The position numbers were made by a program, and so were the translations under genes. The notes below the pieces were generated by a model, which saw nothing but the letters and a program-made list of their open reading frames with translations, was not told the DNA's origin and ran no database searches. From Prochlorococcus sp. AG-363-O15 (lineage in GTDB: Bacteria > Cyanobacteriota > Cyanobacteriia > PCC-6307 > Cyanobiaceae), in the NCBI GenBank assembly GCA_003278255.1, contig QCFZ01000005.1, forward strand, positions 1 to 64,000: 64,000 nt of DNA, in the 5' to 3' direction. Numbering within the stretch: position 1 is the stretch's first letter; every line of letters starts with the position of its first letter. Positions 1-8,232 of this stretch are shown here, one piece after another.

Positions 1-283
1 AGCCGCCGCCGCCGTAGCCGCCACCTCTTCGTGGAGCACTACCACGAGGTTCTGCTTTGTTGATACGCAATGGTCGACCCATCATTTCAGCTCCTTGAAG
101 AGCCTCGATGGCAGCAGCCTCAGCTGCTTCATCAACCATTTCAACAAAGGCAAAACCTCTTTTACGTCCTGTATCTCGCTCCAATGGAAGAGAACAGTTG
201 GTTACCTCACCAAAAGAGGCAAACAACTCAACGACATCTTCCTGCTCAGCGCGGAAGGGCAAATTGCCAACAAAAATACTCAC
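1..283 (-). CDS. RNA-binding protein, single RRM, C-terminus cut by window edge
   Basis: The reading frame opens with GTG at 283 and runs off the left edge after about 94 codons. The N-terminal 80 residues form one RNA recognition motif: RNP2 is IFVGNLPF (residues 3-10) and RNP1 is RKRGFAFVEM near residue 43. A Gly/Arg/Tyr-rich tail then begins (GGGYGGGG). This matches the cyanobacterial Rbp family of short cytosolic RRM proteins with a glycine-rich tail, which bind RNA and often respond to cold. No ATG lies in frame upstream, and the GTG start gives the usual N-terminus SIFVGNLPF. It follows argH on the same strand, but 124 bp separate the argH stop from this start, so it probably has its own promoter. 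Family assignment is firm; the RNA target is unknown. Confidence 0.93.
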   Translation of the reverse strand, partial: MSIFVGNLPFRAEQEDVVELFASFGEVTNCSLPLERDTGRKRGFAFVEMVDEAAEAAAIEALQGAEMMGRPLRINKAEPRGSAPRRGGGYGGGG

Positions 284-407
284 TTGACTTGTGGACCTAA
301 ACAGTAATGGGCCTATTGGACCGGAAAAGTCACATGTGGATGACCCTTGAAAGAATCATTTCACTTAATGACTGCCATAGCGTAAACCGGGACAAGCCTT
401 TAAATCA

Positions 408-1829
408 TTATTTTTGGGAACCAAAGCGAATTGACCATGATTCCAATTGCTCCTGAACCCGACCAAAACCTGTACCACCTTCGGTATTTCTTGAGGCCAC
501 AACTTGGTTTGGAGCTAGTTTTTCATAAATATCCTCTTCTATGCCTGGATAAAAGTTTTGCCATTGCTTCAGTGTGAGCTCCCTCAATAAAATCCCTTCT
601 TGCAGGCAATGCTTAACAACTCGTCCAACCATTTGATAGGCATCTCTAAAAGGAACTTGCTTAGCAACTAAGTAATCAGCAACATCAGTAGCATTAGAAA
701 AATCTGATTCAACAGCTCTAGCTAATCGGTCAGAACAAAATTCCAATCCTTCTTCAAAAAGAATTGACATAGCCTCTACACAATCCCGTGTAGTACGAAC
801 TGTGTCAAAAAGAGCTTCTTTGTCTTCTTGAAAATCCTTGTTATATGCAAGCGGCAATCCTTTAATCATGGTCAAAAGTCCTTGTAAATGACCAAAAACC
901 CTTCCACATTTACCTCGAACCAATTCAGGAACATCAGGATTTTTCTTTTGAGGCATCAAACTACTTCCAGTTGCACATCGATCGGTTAAACAAACAAATG
1001 CAAACTCTTCAGATGCCCAAAAAATCACTTCTTCTGACAATCTACTAAGATGTACCAAAATTAATGAAGCAGCTGCTGCAAACTCAACAGCAAAATCTCT
1101 ATCACTTACTGCATCTAAACTATTTAGATAAATACTTGAAAAATCTAAAATTTTTGCAGTTTCACGGCGATCAATAGTAACAGAAGTACCTGCTAATGCA
1201 GCTGCTCCCAATGGAGATATATTAACCCTTGCTCTAACATCATGCAACCGATTTCTATCTCTTTGAATCATTTCAATATAAGCCAAAAGATGATGGGCAA
1301 GCGACAAAGGTTGAGCTCGTTGAAGATGCGTATAGCCTGGAATCAAAGTGTAAAGATGACTTTGAGCTTGATTTAATAGGGCTTTCTGAAACCTTTCAAG
1401 ATCAATATCAAGAAGGTCAATTTGACTTCTTAACCAAAGCCTTATATCTGTAGCTACTTGATCATTTCTACTTCTACCAGTGTGTAATTTTTTAGCCACA
1501 GGACCCAATAAATCAATTAATCGCTTTTCAACAGCAAAATGAATATCTTCATCTGAAACAGTGGGTTGAAATTCCCCACACTCAAATTGCTTACGAATTT
1601 GCTCAAGACCTCTTTCTAAGTCTGTTGCCTCTTGATCAGTAATCACGCCACATTTCGCTAGCATTCGGGCATGAGCAATAGAACCATTTAAATCTTCCTC
1701 TAATAAAGCTATGTCAAAAGCAATAGAGGCATTAAAACGCTCTATAAAGGGATTCAAGCCCTCGTCAAACCTATCGCTCCAAGTCTCAGTCAATGCCAAT
1801 ATTCCTTGTTTGATATCTAAACTAATCAA
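408..1829 (-). CDS. argH: Argininosuccinate lyase
   Basis: It splits argininosuccinate to arginine and fumarate, the last step of arginine synthesis, as a cytosolic tetramer. The family signature [12 protein letters not shown] is at residues 288-299, HTGRSRNDQ at 116-124, and the catalytic-histidine motif GYTHLQ at 165-170. At 473 codons it is slightly longer than usual, because the first 15 or so residues precede the conserved [10 protein letters not shown]. There is no in-frame ATG before the conserved region. The frame opens with TTG at 1829, and an in-frame stop lies a few codons further upstream, so a TTG start is forced. A second TTG about ten codons in is an alternative. It begins 21 bp after the phosphatase gene stop, so it is probably the last gene of a nusB-ftsY-phosphatase-argH unit. 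The partner gene argG lies at 32 kb. Confidence 0.97.
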   Translation of the reverse strand: MISLDIKQGILALTETWSDRFDEGLNPFIERFNASIAFDIALLEEDLNGSIAHARMLAKCGVITDQEATDLERGLEQIRKQFECGEFQPTVSDEDIHFAVEKRLIDLLGPVAKKLHTGRSRNDQVATDIRLWLRSQIDLLDIDLERFQKALLNQAQSHLYTLIPGYTHLQRAQPLSLAHHLLAYIEMIQRDRNRLHDVRARVNISPLGAAALAGTSVTIDRRETAKILDFSSIYLNSLDAVSDRDFAVEFAAAASLILVHLSRLSEEVIFWASEEFAFVCLTDRCATGSSLMPQKKNPDVPELVRGKCGRVFGHLQGLLTMIKGLPLAYNKDFQEDKEALFDTVRTTRDCVEAMSILFEEGLEFCSDRLARAVESDFSNATDVADYLVAKQVPFRDAYQMVGRVVKHCLQEGILLRELTLKQWQNFYPGIEEDIYEKLAPNQVVASRNTEGGTGFGRVQEQLESWSIRFGSQK

Positions 1830-1850
1830 CCAAGAGGCTAATTGTCACGA

Positions 1851-3254
1851 TCATGCCTCTTTAAGCCCAGGCAACAAAAGGTCATCATTAATTTTAAAAA
1901 CAACCATCGAAGCATCATCTTCCAACTGATTATCTGTACCAACAAAGCGATCTAAACGGGTAAAAAGTTGATCAAGAATCTGTTGCGCACCTGAACAATT
2001 TCTAGATGATTCATCAAGATGACGAATTAACCTATCTTCACCAAAGCGCTCTCCAGTGATTCCAGGCGCCTCAGTCACTCCATCAGTGTAATACAACAAA
2101 ACATCACCTGTTTCTAGAACAATTTCACCACATCCATATTCTGCTTCTAATTGCAATCCAATTAATAATCCAGGGGCATCTAATCTACAGATAGATTTTT
2201 GCTGTGCTTTCCAAAGAAGCGGAGGATTATGAGCTGCATTTGCATAACGAAGTCTACGAGTTCGCGGGTCATAATCAGAATAAAAAAGGGTAACAAACCT
2301 ATGTGATTGTGCCAAATCTTCTTCTGCGAGCTGGTTTAAATCATGCAAAATTCGATCAGGTGGTAACCCACTTAAAACTTCTGCTCGCAACATTCCCCTA
2401 AGCATTGTCATCAACAAACCAGCAGGGACTCCTTTACCCATTACATCTCCGATCATCAAAGCCCATCTACCTCTCTGCCTTCTACGTCCAACTAATTCTG
2501 GTCGAGTAGGCATAAAATCGTAATAATCTCCTCCCACTTGAAAAGCAGGTCTACATCGAGCAGCCAACTGAGTACCTTCAATAATTGGACATCTATCAGG
2601 TAAAAATTGAGCTTGAATTTCAGCTCCAATACTCAGTTGGCTATCTACACCTTCATGACTTCGCAGCTCTTCAATGATTGAATCATTTTCTAATGCAACA
2701 CTTGTGATATCAGCCACTAATTGCACATGCCTTCTATGAATATCACTCCATACAATTGATCCCATAGGGTTAAATAGATATAAACGGCCTCTTTGCCTTC
2801 CTCGAGCTACAAGTGAAGTAGCAAAAATTCCTGCATCTGACAAATTACGCTGTACCAAACAATCTAACTCAACTAATTGAGATTCTTCAAACCCAAATCC
2901 ACGAGCCCTGCCAGATTCAAAAGCACCTAATTGACGTAAAAGTTCCTGACACATCTCTGGAGGAACAGCCTGAAGCTGTTCTCTCCAAATACGACCATCG
3001 TCATGAAAAGGAACTAATAAAGAACCTTGAACACCAACCAAACGAGAAACAACAACTGGAACCAGTTCTAAAAAACGATATAAATTTGTAAAACTTCTCA
3101 AAGCAAAACACAAAGATGCCAATAAATCTTGATTAGAACGTTGCTCATTGGACAAACTATCTAGAAGTTCCCGCAAAGATTCCAATGCAGTAATTGATTG
3201 CGGAATGCTATGAATTTTTGAAGATGGAGGTCGTCTAGGCGGGTTATTGCTCAC
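1851..3254 (-). CDS. SpoIIE/RsbU-type PP2C serine phosphatase with N-terminal sensor region
   Basis: The C-terminal half is a SpoIIE-type PPM phosphatase. Metal-binding motifs are GGDYYD (residues 241-246), GDVMGKG (269-275), YTDGVTEA and LEDDAS near the C-terminus. Residues of about 40-195 resemble a GAF-like sensor fold, followed by a short helical linker (ENDSIIEELRSHEG). There are no membrane segments, so it should be cytosolic. In other bacteria such proteins dephosphorylate anti-anti-sigma factors in partner-switching modules; the substrate here is unknown and no kinase or antagonist gene is nearby. The start is GTG at 3254. It lies between ftsY (56 bp upstream) and argH (21 bp downstream), in the same direction. 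The phosphatase fold is certain; the sensor assignment and signalling role are inference. Confidence 0.9.
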   Translation of the reverse strand: MSNNPPRRPPSSKIHSIPQSITALESLRELLDSLSNEQRSNQDLLASLCFALRSFTNLYRFLELVPVVVSRLVGVQGSLLVPFHDDGRIWREQLQAVPPEMCQELLRQLGAFESGRARGFGFEESQLVELDCLVQRNLSDAGIFATSLVARGRQRGRLYLFNPMGSIVWSDIHRRHVQLVADITSVALENDSIIEELRSHEGVDSQLSIGAEIQAQFLPDRCPIIEGTQLAARCRPAFQVGGDYYDFMPTRPELVGRRRQRGRWALMIGDVMGKGVPAGLLMTMLRGMLRAEVLSGLPPDRILHDLNQLAEEDLAQSHRFVTLFYSDYDPRTRRLRYANAAHNPPLLWKAQQKSICRLDAPGLLIGLQLEAEYGCGEIVLETGDVLLYYTDGVTEAPGITGERFGEDRLIRHLDESSRNCSGAQQILDQLFTRLDRFVGTDNQLEDDASMVVFKINDDLLLPGLKEA

Positions 3255-3310
3255 TGCACTAGCAATGCAGAATTAAAAATGTAGCAAATTATAAGTAAAA
3301 GAAAAGCAAA

Positions 3311-4702
3311 TTAACGCTTTGCTAAAAGAGCTTCAACAAATTCAAAGCTTTTAAAAGGTCTCAGATCTCGGATGCCTTCACCTGCTCCTATAAAACGTAT
3401 TGGTAATTTAGCTTCTGAAGCAACGGCTAATGCAACTCCACCTCTTGAGGTGCCATCTAATTTGGTTATGACAACACCAGTTAATTTGGCTGATTTAGCA
3501 AAAGCCATTGCTTGACGTAAACCGTTTTGACCTTGACTAGCATCTAGAACCAACAAGGATTCAACATTTGCCTGAGGTGCTAATTTGTCAATTATGCGTC
3601 GAATTTTTTGAAGTTCTTCCATTAAATTATTTTTTGTCTGTAAACGTCCAGCAGTGTCTACCAATAACAAATCTGAACCTTTTGCTCGAGCCGCCCCAAT
3701 TGCATCAAATACAACTGCTGCTGGATCGGCATTAATAGAAGCATTAAAAATTACAGACACACCACTTCTTTTAGCCCAAACTTGCAATTGTTGAACTGCT
3801 GCTGCACGAAATGTATCTGCTGCTGCTATTAAAGTAGAATATCCACTTCTTTCAGATAAATTAGCTAATTTTCCCAAAGTAGTAGTTTTACCAACACCAT
3901 TAACTCCAACAATTAACCAAATATTTAAAGCGCCTCTTTTAGGTGCTAACAAATCAGACCCGCTTGCTTTGATTGGAAGATCAATAAGTTGACAAAGTTG
4001 TTCTTTCAAAAAACGTAATCCTTCTTTAGAATCTAATACCTCTTCATTTAATTTGCGTCTTAATACTTCAAGGACTTGATCAGTCGCCTCTACACCAGCA
4101 TCTGAACGTAATAATAAAGTTTCTAATTCGTCTAGATCTTCTGGAGTTAAAGGGTCATCTCCAAGTTTATCTAAAAGTTGAGTAACAAAACCCTTGCGTG
4201 TACTTTCTAAGCCACGTCTTAATCTACCTAGCCAATCAATTTCTTCTATTGATACTTCATTGACTTCAAGTCCTTGTGCAGCAAGAACCTCAGCAGACCA
4301 AGTAAATGTATCATCAAAGCTACCAAGACGAGGTGCTTGATCCTCAAGAGAAGTATGAGGTAAAAGTTCTTTTGGGTTTTGTTGATATTCTTCTATTTGT
4401 TGAGATGGTTGAACATCTTTCACTTCAGATATTGAATCTAAAGGTAAAGAAATATGTCCATCAGTATTCAAATTTGAATCTTGTTTAGAAGTATAAAATT
4501 CTTTGTTAGCCTTGGCTGTATCAGCTTCTTGAGAAATCTGTTTCTGGTGTTGCTGCTGTTGTTTCAAACGTGCATATGCTTCTCTCGCCCATTCAAGAGA
4601 ATTATCTGTTCCATCTGCATCTGTTATTTCTGAATCATTTGTCTCAGCAACTGAAACATCTGAAGTGTCAATATATTTACGAGTTAGCTCGTCGTATTGC
4701 AT
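3311..4702 (-). CDS. ftsY: Signal recognition particle receptor FtsY
   Basis: This GTPase is the membrane-associated receptor that docks SRP-ribosome complexes at the Sec translocon. Residues 1-155 are a poorly conserved acidic, Gln-rich A region (a glutamine run near 48-54), typical of FtsY and absent from Ffh. The N domain covers about 160-245 and the G domain about 255-463. G motifs seen: GVNGVGKT (266-273), DTAGR (349-353) and TKLD (413-416). The ending IGAGEGIRDLRPF is the usual FtsY C-terminal motif. The ATG at 4702 overlaps the nusB stop by one base (TAATG), which suggests translational coupling. No later start is needed because the A region is variable. Confidence 0.96.
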   Translation of the reverse strand: MQYDELTRKYIDTSDVSVAETNDSEITDADGTDNSLEWAREAYARLKQQQQHQKQISQEADTAKANKEFYTSKQDSNLNTDGHISLPLDSISEVKDVQPSQQIEEYQQNPKELLPHTSLEDQAPRLGSFDDTFTWSAEVLAAQGLEVNEVSIEEIDWLGRLRRGLESTRKGFVTQLLDKLGDDPLTPEDLDELETLLLRSDAGVEATDQVLEVLRRKLNEEVLDSKEGLRFLKEQLCQLIDLPIKASGSDLLAPKRGALNIWLIVGVNGVGKTTTLGKLANLSERSGYSTLIAAADTFRAAAVQQLQVWAKRSGVSVIFNASINADPAAVVFDAIGAARAKGSDLLLVDTAGRLQTKNNLMEELQKIRRIIDKLAPQANVESLLVLDASQGQNGLRQAMAFAKSAKLTGVVITKLDGTSRGGVALAVASEAKLPIRFIGAGEGIRDLRPFKSFEFVEALLAKR

Positions 4703-5337
4703 TAGTTTAGATTTCCGGGAAAGGCATTTTGTAATCTTCTCAAAACTCCATTAATCATTCTTCTTCCCTGATCATCACTATAGCGATTTGCAAGATCTAC
4801 TGCTTCATTGCAAGCTACTGCAGGGGGGATATCTAGATTATGGAGATCTACTACAGCCAATCTCAAAATATCTCGATCAATGCGAGGCAATCGTTTCAAA
4901 CGCCAACCTTCCATAACATCATCTAAGCGAGAATCAATAGTAGAACGTTGTTCCAAAACTAAAACAACCCTTTGCATTGTTCCTTTCTGTATTTCTCTTT
5001 GATCACTTAAAGCAAGCAATCTTGGAAGATCCAAGCTTGCCGACAGACCATTTAAAACATTTTCTGCTTCAGTTAATGAAGATTGCAAATGAAAGCGAAC
5101 ATTAACAAGCGAATTTTTATCATTGTCTTGAAGTTCACTATCAAATAAATATTGTTGTGCTAGTACAAGTTTTTCGGCTGAAGAGTCCAATCCATCACGC
5201 CAATACTGAACAAGGCTTTCTAAGGCTGTATTTAACAAACCTTCTAAAGAATCTAAAGTAAATTTTTTGGTTTGATCTTCTGGAATCTGACCCAAAATCA
5301 ATAAAGCAAGTTCACGTGAAATTGATTTAGCCTGCAT
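4702..5337 (-). CDS. nusB: Transcription antitermination factor NusB
   Basis: NusB binds boxA RNA with NusE (S10) and promotes antitermination of rRNA operons. The conserved C-terminal half carries the family pattern RLPRIDRDILRLAVVDL, followed by PPAVACNEAVDLANRY and INGVLRRL. At 211 residues it is longer than the E. coli protein (about 139) because of an N-terminal helical extension, which is usual in cyanobacteria. It starts with ATG at 5337 and its stop shares a base with the ftsY start. The DUF502 gene ends 28 bp before its start, so the two may be co-transcribed. Confidence 0.93.
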   Translation of the reverse strand: MQAKSISRELALLILGQIPEDQTKKFTLDSLEGLLNTALESLVQYWRDGLDSSAEKLVLAQQYLFDSELQDNDKNSLVNVRFHLQSSLTEAENVLNGLSASLDLPRLLALSDQREIQKGTMQRVVLVLEQRSTIDSRLDDVMEGWRLKRLPRIDRDILRLAVVDLHNLDIPPAVACNEAVDLANRYSDDQGRRMINGVLRRLQNAFPGNLN

Positions 5338-5364
5338 AATAATAAAGACTTATTCCAAACAAAA

Positions 5365-6114
5365 TCAACCTTTAGAAGAGGTTGAGGAAGTAGTAGTTGT
5401 AGCTCGCAATTGAGCAAATAAACTCGAAAAACTTCGATTGACAGGTACTTCTCGGTCGTCTGGATTTACAATTCCTGCTGAAATGATGGTGCGAAAAGCA
5501 TCCTCTACAGAAATATTTAAATCTTTAACTGAATCTTCTGGAACCAGGGTATACCAACCTGTTGTGGGGTTAGGAGCGGTAGGAATAAAAACACTGAGCA
5601 AAGATTGGTCTAATTCAGGCTGAAGAGAAGGCCCTACTACTCCAGTAACAAAACCAACACTAAATAAACCTTCTCGAGGGTACTCAACCAATACAACTCG
5701 ACGAAAACGAGAGGAATTATCTCTCAAAAATGTTTCTAGCAACTGCTTCAAAGTTTTATATACAGATCCAGCCAAAGGAATACGAGTAAGAGTTCCTTCG
5801 CCAAATTCCAACAACCATCGACCAACAATATTTCTAGCCATCAAGCCAATCAACAAAATTCCCAACAAAGGGACTGTCAAACCCAAAGCAAGATTAATCA
5901 AATCCTGAAGAAGGGGATTAAGAGTAATAAATGGATTGAGTTGCTTTGGAATCGAAGTCAAAAAAGCCAGTACAAATCGACTGACAACGGTCGACAACCA
6001 AATAGTTGTGGCCAATGGTATGACCACCAACAAACCTGCGATCAGGTCATTTTTAAGATCTTGCTGAAGCCTTGCGGTAAGAGCTAGATCTGGTCTGGGA
6101 GTGGACTGCACCAA
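5365..6114 (-). CDS. DUF502 family membrane protein
   Basis: This is a 249-residue member of the DUF502 family of integral membrane proteins, which are widespread in bacteria and plants and have no settled function. Two hydrophobic segments are clear, at about residues 24-50 and 70-95. A conserved soluble part follows, with GTLTRIPLAGSVYKTLKQ and the family hallmark FIPTAPNPTTGW. The tail is rich in Ser and Thr. The first codon is TTG at 6114 and the next is GTG; no in-frame ATG fits, so either may be the true start. It is read toward nusB. The intergenic region to queG (6115-6294, 180 bp) is divergent and should hold both promoters. Confidence 0.88.
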   Translation of the reverse strand: MVQSTPRPDLALTARLQQDLKNDLIAGLLVVIPLATTIWLSTVVSRFVLAFLTSIPKQLNPFITLNPLLQDLINLALGLTVPLLGILLIGLMARNIVGRWLLEFGEGTLTRIPLAGSVYKTLKQLLETFLRDNSSRFRRVVLVEYPREGLFSVGFVTGVVGPSLQPELDQSLLSVFIPTAPNPTTGWYTLVPEDSVKDLNISVEDAFRTIISAGIVNPDDREVPVNRSFSSLFAQLRATTTTSSTSSKG

Positions 6115-6294
6115 TTAAAGATGTGATCCCTTTGGCTTAGGTTATTTAACCAAGTTAGCCAAATTCAGTCACAACAGGTGTTTTAAACCAAAGCTAGTAA
6201 AGCCAAGAAACATAAAACCCGAAGCAGCCGCAACTCAATAAAACAACCCAAGCAACTAACTGAACCCAACACTCAAACCTCCAAATCCATACCA

Positions 6295-7263
6295 GTGAAA
6301 GAGAAAAAAGCTCAAAACGAACTGAGTGAAAAGCTAAAAAACAAAGCAAAACTTGAAGGATTTAATCCTGTTGGTATTGCAACAGTTCCTGGAGGAGAAC
6401 GAATAAAACTAAGAACACAAGCCTTACAAAGATGGCTGAATGCAGGAAATCAGGCAGACATGAACTGGATGAAAGCATCTAGAAGACAAAACATAGAAGA
6501 ATTATTAGAAGGGGCAAAAAGTTTGTTAGCCGTAGGCTTGAACTACTACGTAAATGCTCGAAAGTCTCCAAAAACCCTTTCTATCGCTCGTTATGCATGG
6601 GGCAAGGATTATCACAAAGTGATAGAGACACGACTTAAACGAATTGGAAAATGGTTAGAAAGCCAACGACCAAACTGCAAATGGCGAATCTGTGTTGACA
6701 CAAGCCCACTATTAGACAAAGCCTGGGCAGAAGAAGCAGGAATTGGATGGATAGGAAAAAACAGCAATTTGATTAATCGTAAAAATGGGTCATGGATGGT
6801 TATTGGTCATCTGTTAACCACAGAAGATCTAACTCCTGATCAACCCGCCAAGCCACTATGCGGGAAATGTGAATCCTGTCTAGACGCATGTCCTACAAAA
6901 GCCATACATGAACCATTTGTCATTGATTCTCGCCTTTGTCTGGCATATCACACTATTGAAAATAGAAATACATCCTTACCTCAAGAAATCACATCATCCA
7001 TGGGTAACTGGGTGGCTGGATGTGACATCTGTCAAGAAGTTTGTCCATGGAATGATTACAAAATAGAAAGCAGCACAGACCCGGATGTCATTCCGAATGA
7101 TTGGGTTTTAAATCTAACCAAAGACCAAGCAATCTCTTGGGATGACAGTCAATGGCAAAGACAATTAAAAGGATCTGCTTTAAAACGAATCAAACCTTGG
7201 ATGTGGCGGCGAAATGCAATGGCAACAAACCACTACAAAACTATTCCTGGTATTGAAGAATAA
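6295..7263 (+). CDS. queG: Epoxyqueuosine reductase
   Basis: It catalyses the last step of queuosine synthesis: cobalamin-dependent reduction of epoxyqueuosine in tRNA anticodons. Two ferredoxin-type 4Fe-4S motifs are visible: C189-x2-C192-x2-C195-x3-C199 (CGKCESCLDACP) and C243-x2-C246-x3-C250 (CDICQEVCPWN), with a further Cys at 215. The likely catalytic aspartate is D135 in CVDTSPLLDKAWA. The 322-residue length is normal for the short form without HEAT repeats. The start is GTG at 6295. The stop overlaps the ATG of the TPR gene by one base. The related genes queC and queE lie at 58-60 kb. Confidence 0.95.
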   Translation: MKEKKAQNELSEKLKNKAKLEGFNPVGIATVPGGERIKLRTQALQRWLNAGNQADMNWMKASRRQNIEELLEGAKSLLAVGLNYYVNARKSPKTLSIARYAWGKDYHKVIETRLKRIGKWLESQRPNCKWRICVDTSPLLDKAWAEEAGIGWIGKNSNLINRKNGSWMVIGHLLTTEDLTPDQPAKPLCGKCESCLDACPTKAIHEPFVIDSRLCLAYHTIENRNTSLPQEITSSMGNWVAGCDICQEVCPWNDYKIESSTDPDVIPNDWVLNLTKDQAISWDDSQWQRQLKGSALKRIKPWMWRRNAMATNHYKTIPGIEE

Positions 7264-8162
7264 TGCCAATGCATTTTCAAATCAAAAAACTAAAAAATTC
7301 TGGACTATTATTAACAGGTTGTTTTATTGTTTTCACAATAATTTTTACAGAGCCATCAAAAGCGTTAGTTCCTTATGTATTTTTACCAAACACTCAAAAT
7401 CTCAAAAATACAGGTATCAGTGTTGGAAAAACCGCAGCTCAATTAATTAAACTTGGACAAGCAAAAGAAGCCTTACGTTTAGGAAAACTAGCCGTAAAAT
7501 TAAACCCAAAAGACTATCGTCTTTGGTCAATCCTTGCTGAAGCACAAATCAGAAACAAACAACTCTCAAAAGCAAATTTATCTCTTGAAAGAGCAAAAGA
7601 ATTAAATCCAAATTTAGCAAGCATATGGTTTGCACAAGCATCTATCTCCTTAGAACAAAAACAACCCAAAGATGCATTAATATTCCTAAATGGTGGATTA
7701 AAAATTGAACCGAATAATGCTGGAGCCTACTTCCGATTAGGTAATGCGCATATAATGCTTAATGAATTAAAAAAAGCCGTAGAAGCTTTTAAAGAAGCAT
7801 CAGATTTAAAGTCTACATTTTGGGAAGCGATAAACAATCAAGGAATAGTCTTATTTGAACTAAATAAAACACAAGAATCAATAAGGGTTTTAAGAAAGGC
7901 ATTGAAGATAAGTAAAAATGCAGAACCAATGCTTGCATTGGCAGCAGCTTTAAATGCAAATGAACCAAAAAACACTGAATCCATAGAACTAGCGAAACAA
8001 GCTCTTATGCAAAACCCGAATTACGTTTCAGTGAAATATCAAAAAGAACAACTATGGGGTTTTCGCCTCCAAAAAGCAACCAAAAAGCTTTTTTCTCATC
8101 CCCAATTGGTCTCTGATATAGAAAAAGCGGTTGCAAACTCTGATTTCGCAGACGAGAATTAA
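7263..8162 (+). CDS. TPR repeat protein with N-terminal signal or anchor segment
   Basis: This 299-residue protein begins with a basic stretch and a hydrophobic core (about residues 14-30), which fits a signal peptide or membrane anchor ending near an Ala. Residues of about 55-235 hold at least five tandem tetratricopeptide repeats, seen as the pattern A..LN.L..A......A. Repeats of this kind are scaffolds for protein-protein contact; the partner is unknown. It is probably extracytoplasmic or attached to the thylakoid or plasma membrane. Its ATG overlaps the queG stop (TAATG), so the two genes are coupled, but nothing in the sequence ties its role to queuosine. Confidence 0.85.
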   Translation: MPMHFQIKKLKNSGLLLTGCFIVFTIIFTEPSKALVPYVFLPNTQNLKNTGISVGKTAAQLIKLGQAKEALRLGKLAVKLNPKDYRLWSILAEAQIRNKQLSKANLSLERAKELNPNLASIWFAQASISLEQKQPKDALIFLNGGLKIEPNNAGAYFRLGNAHIMLNELKKAVEAFKEASDLKSTFWEAINNQGIVLFELNKTQESIRVLRKALKISKNAEPMLALAAALNANEPKNTESIELAKQALMQNPNYVSVKYQKEQLWGFRLQKATKKLFSHPQLVSDIEKAVANSDFADEN

Positions 8163-8232
8163 GACATAACAGTGGTTGAAAAGAAATTGGTCAGTAGGCT
8201 GAACCTTATCCGACTTCTAATCCCCTAACTGG

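Noticed and set aside
1..300. Two overlapping plus-strand frames of 70-76 codons at the window start
   Set aside because: They lie opposite the RRM-protein gene, whose RNP motifs are unmistakable.
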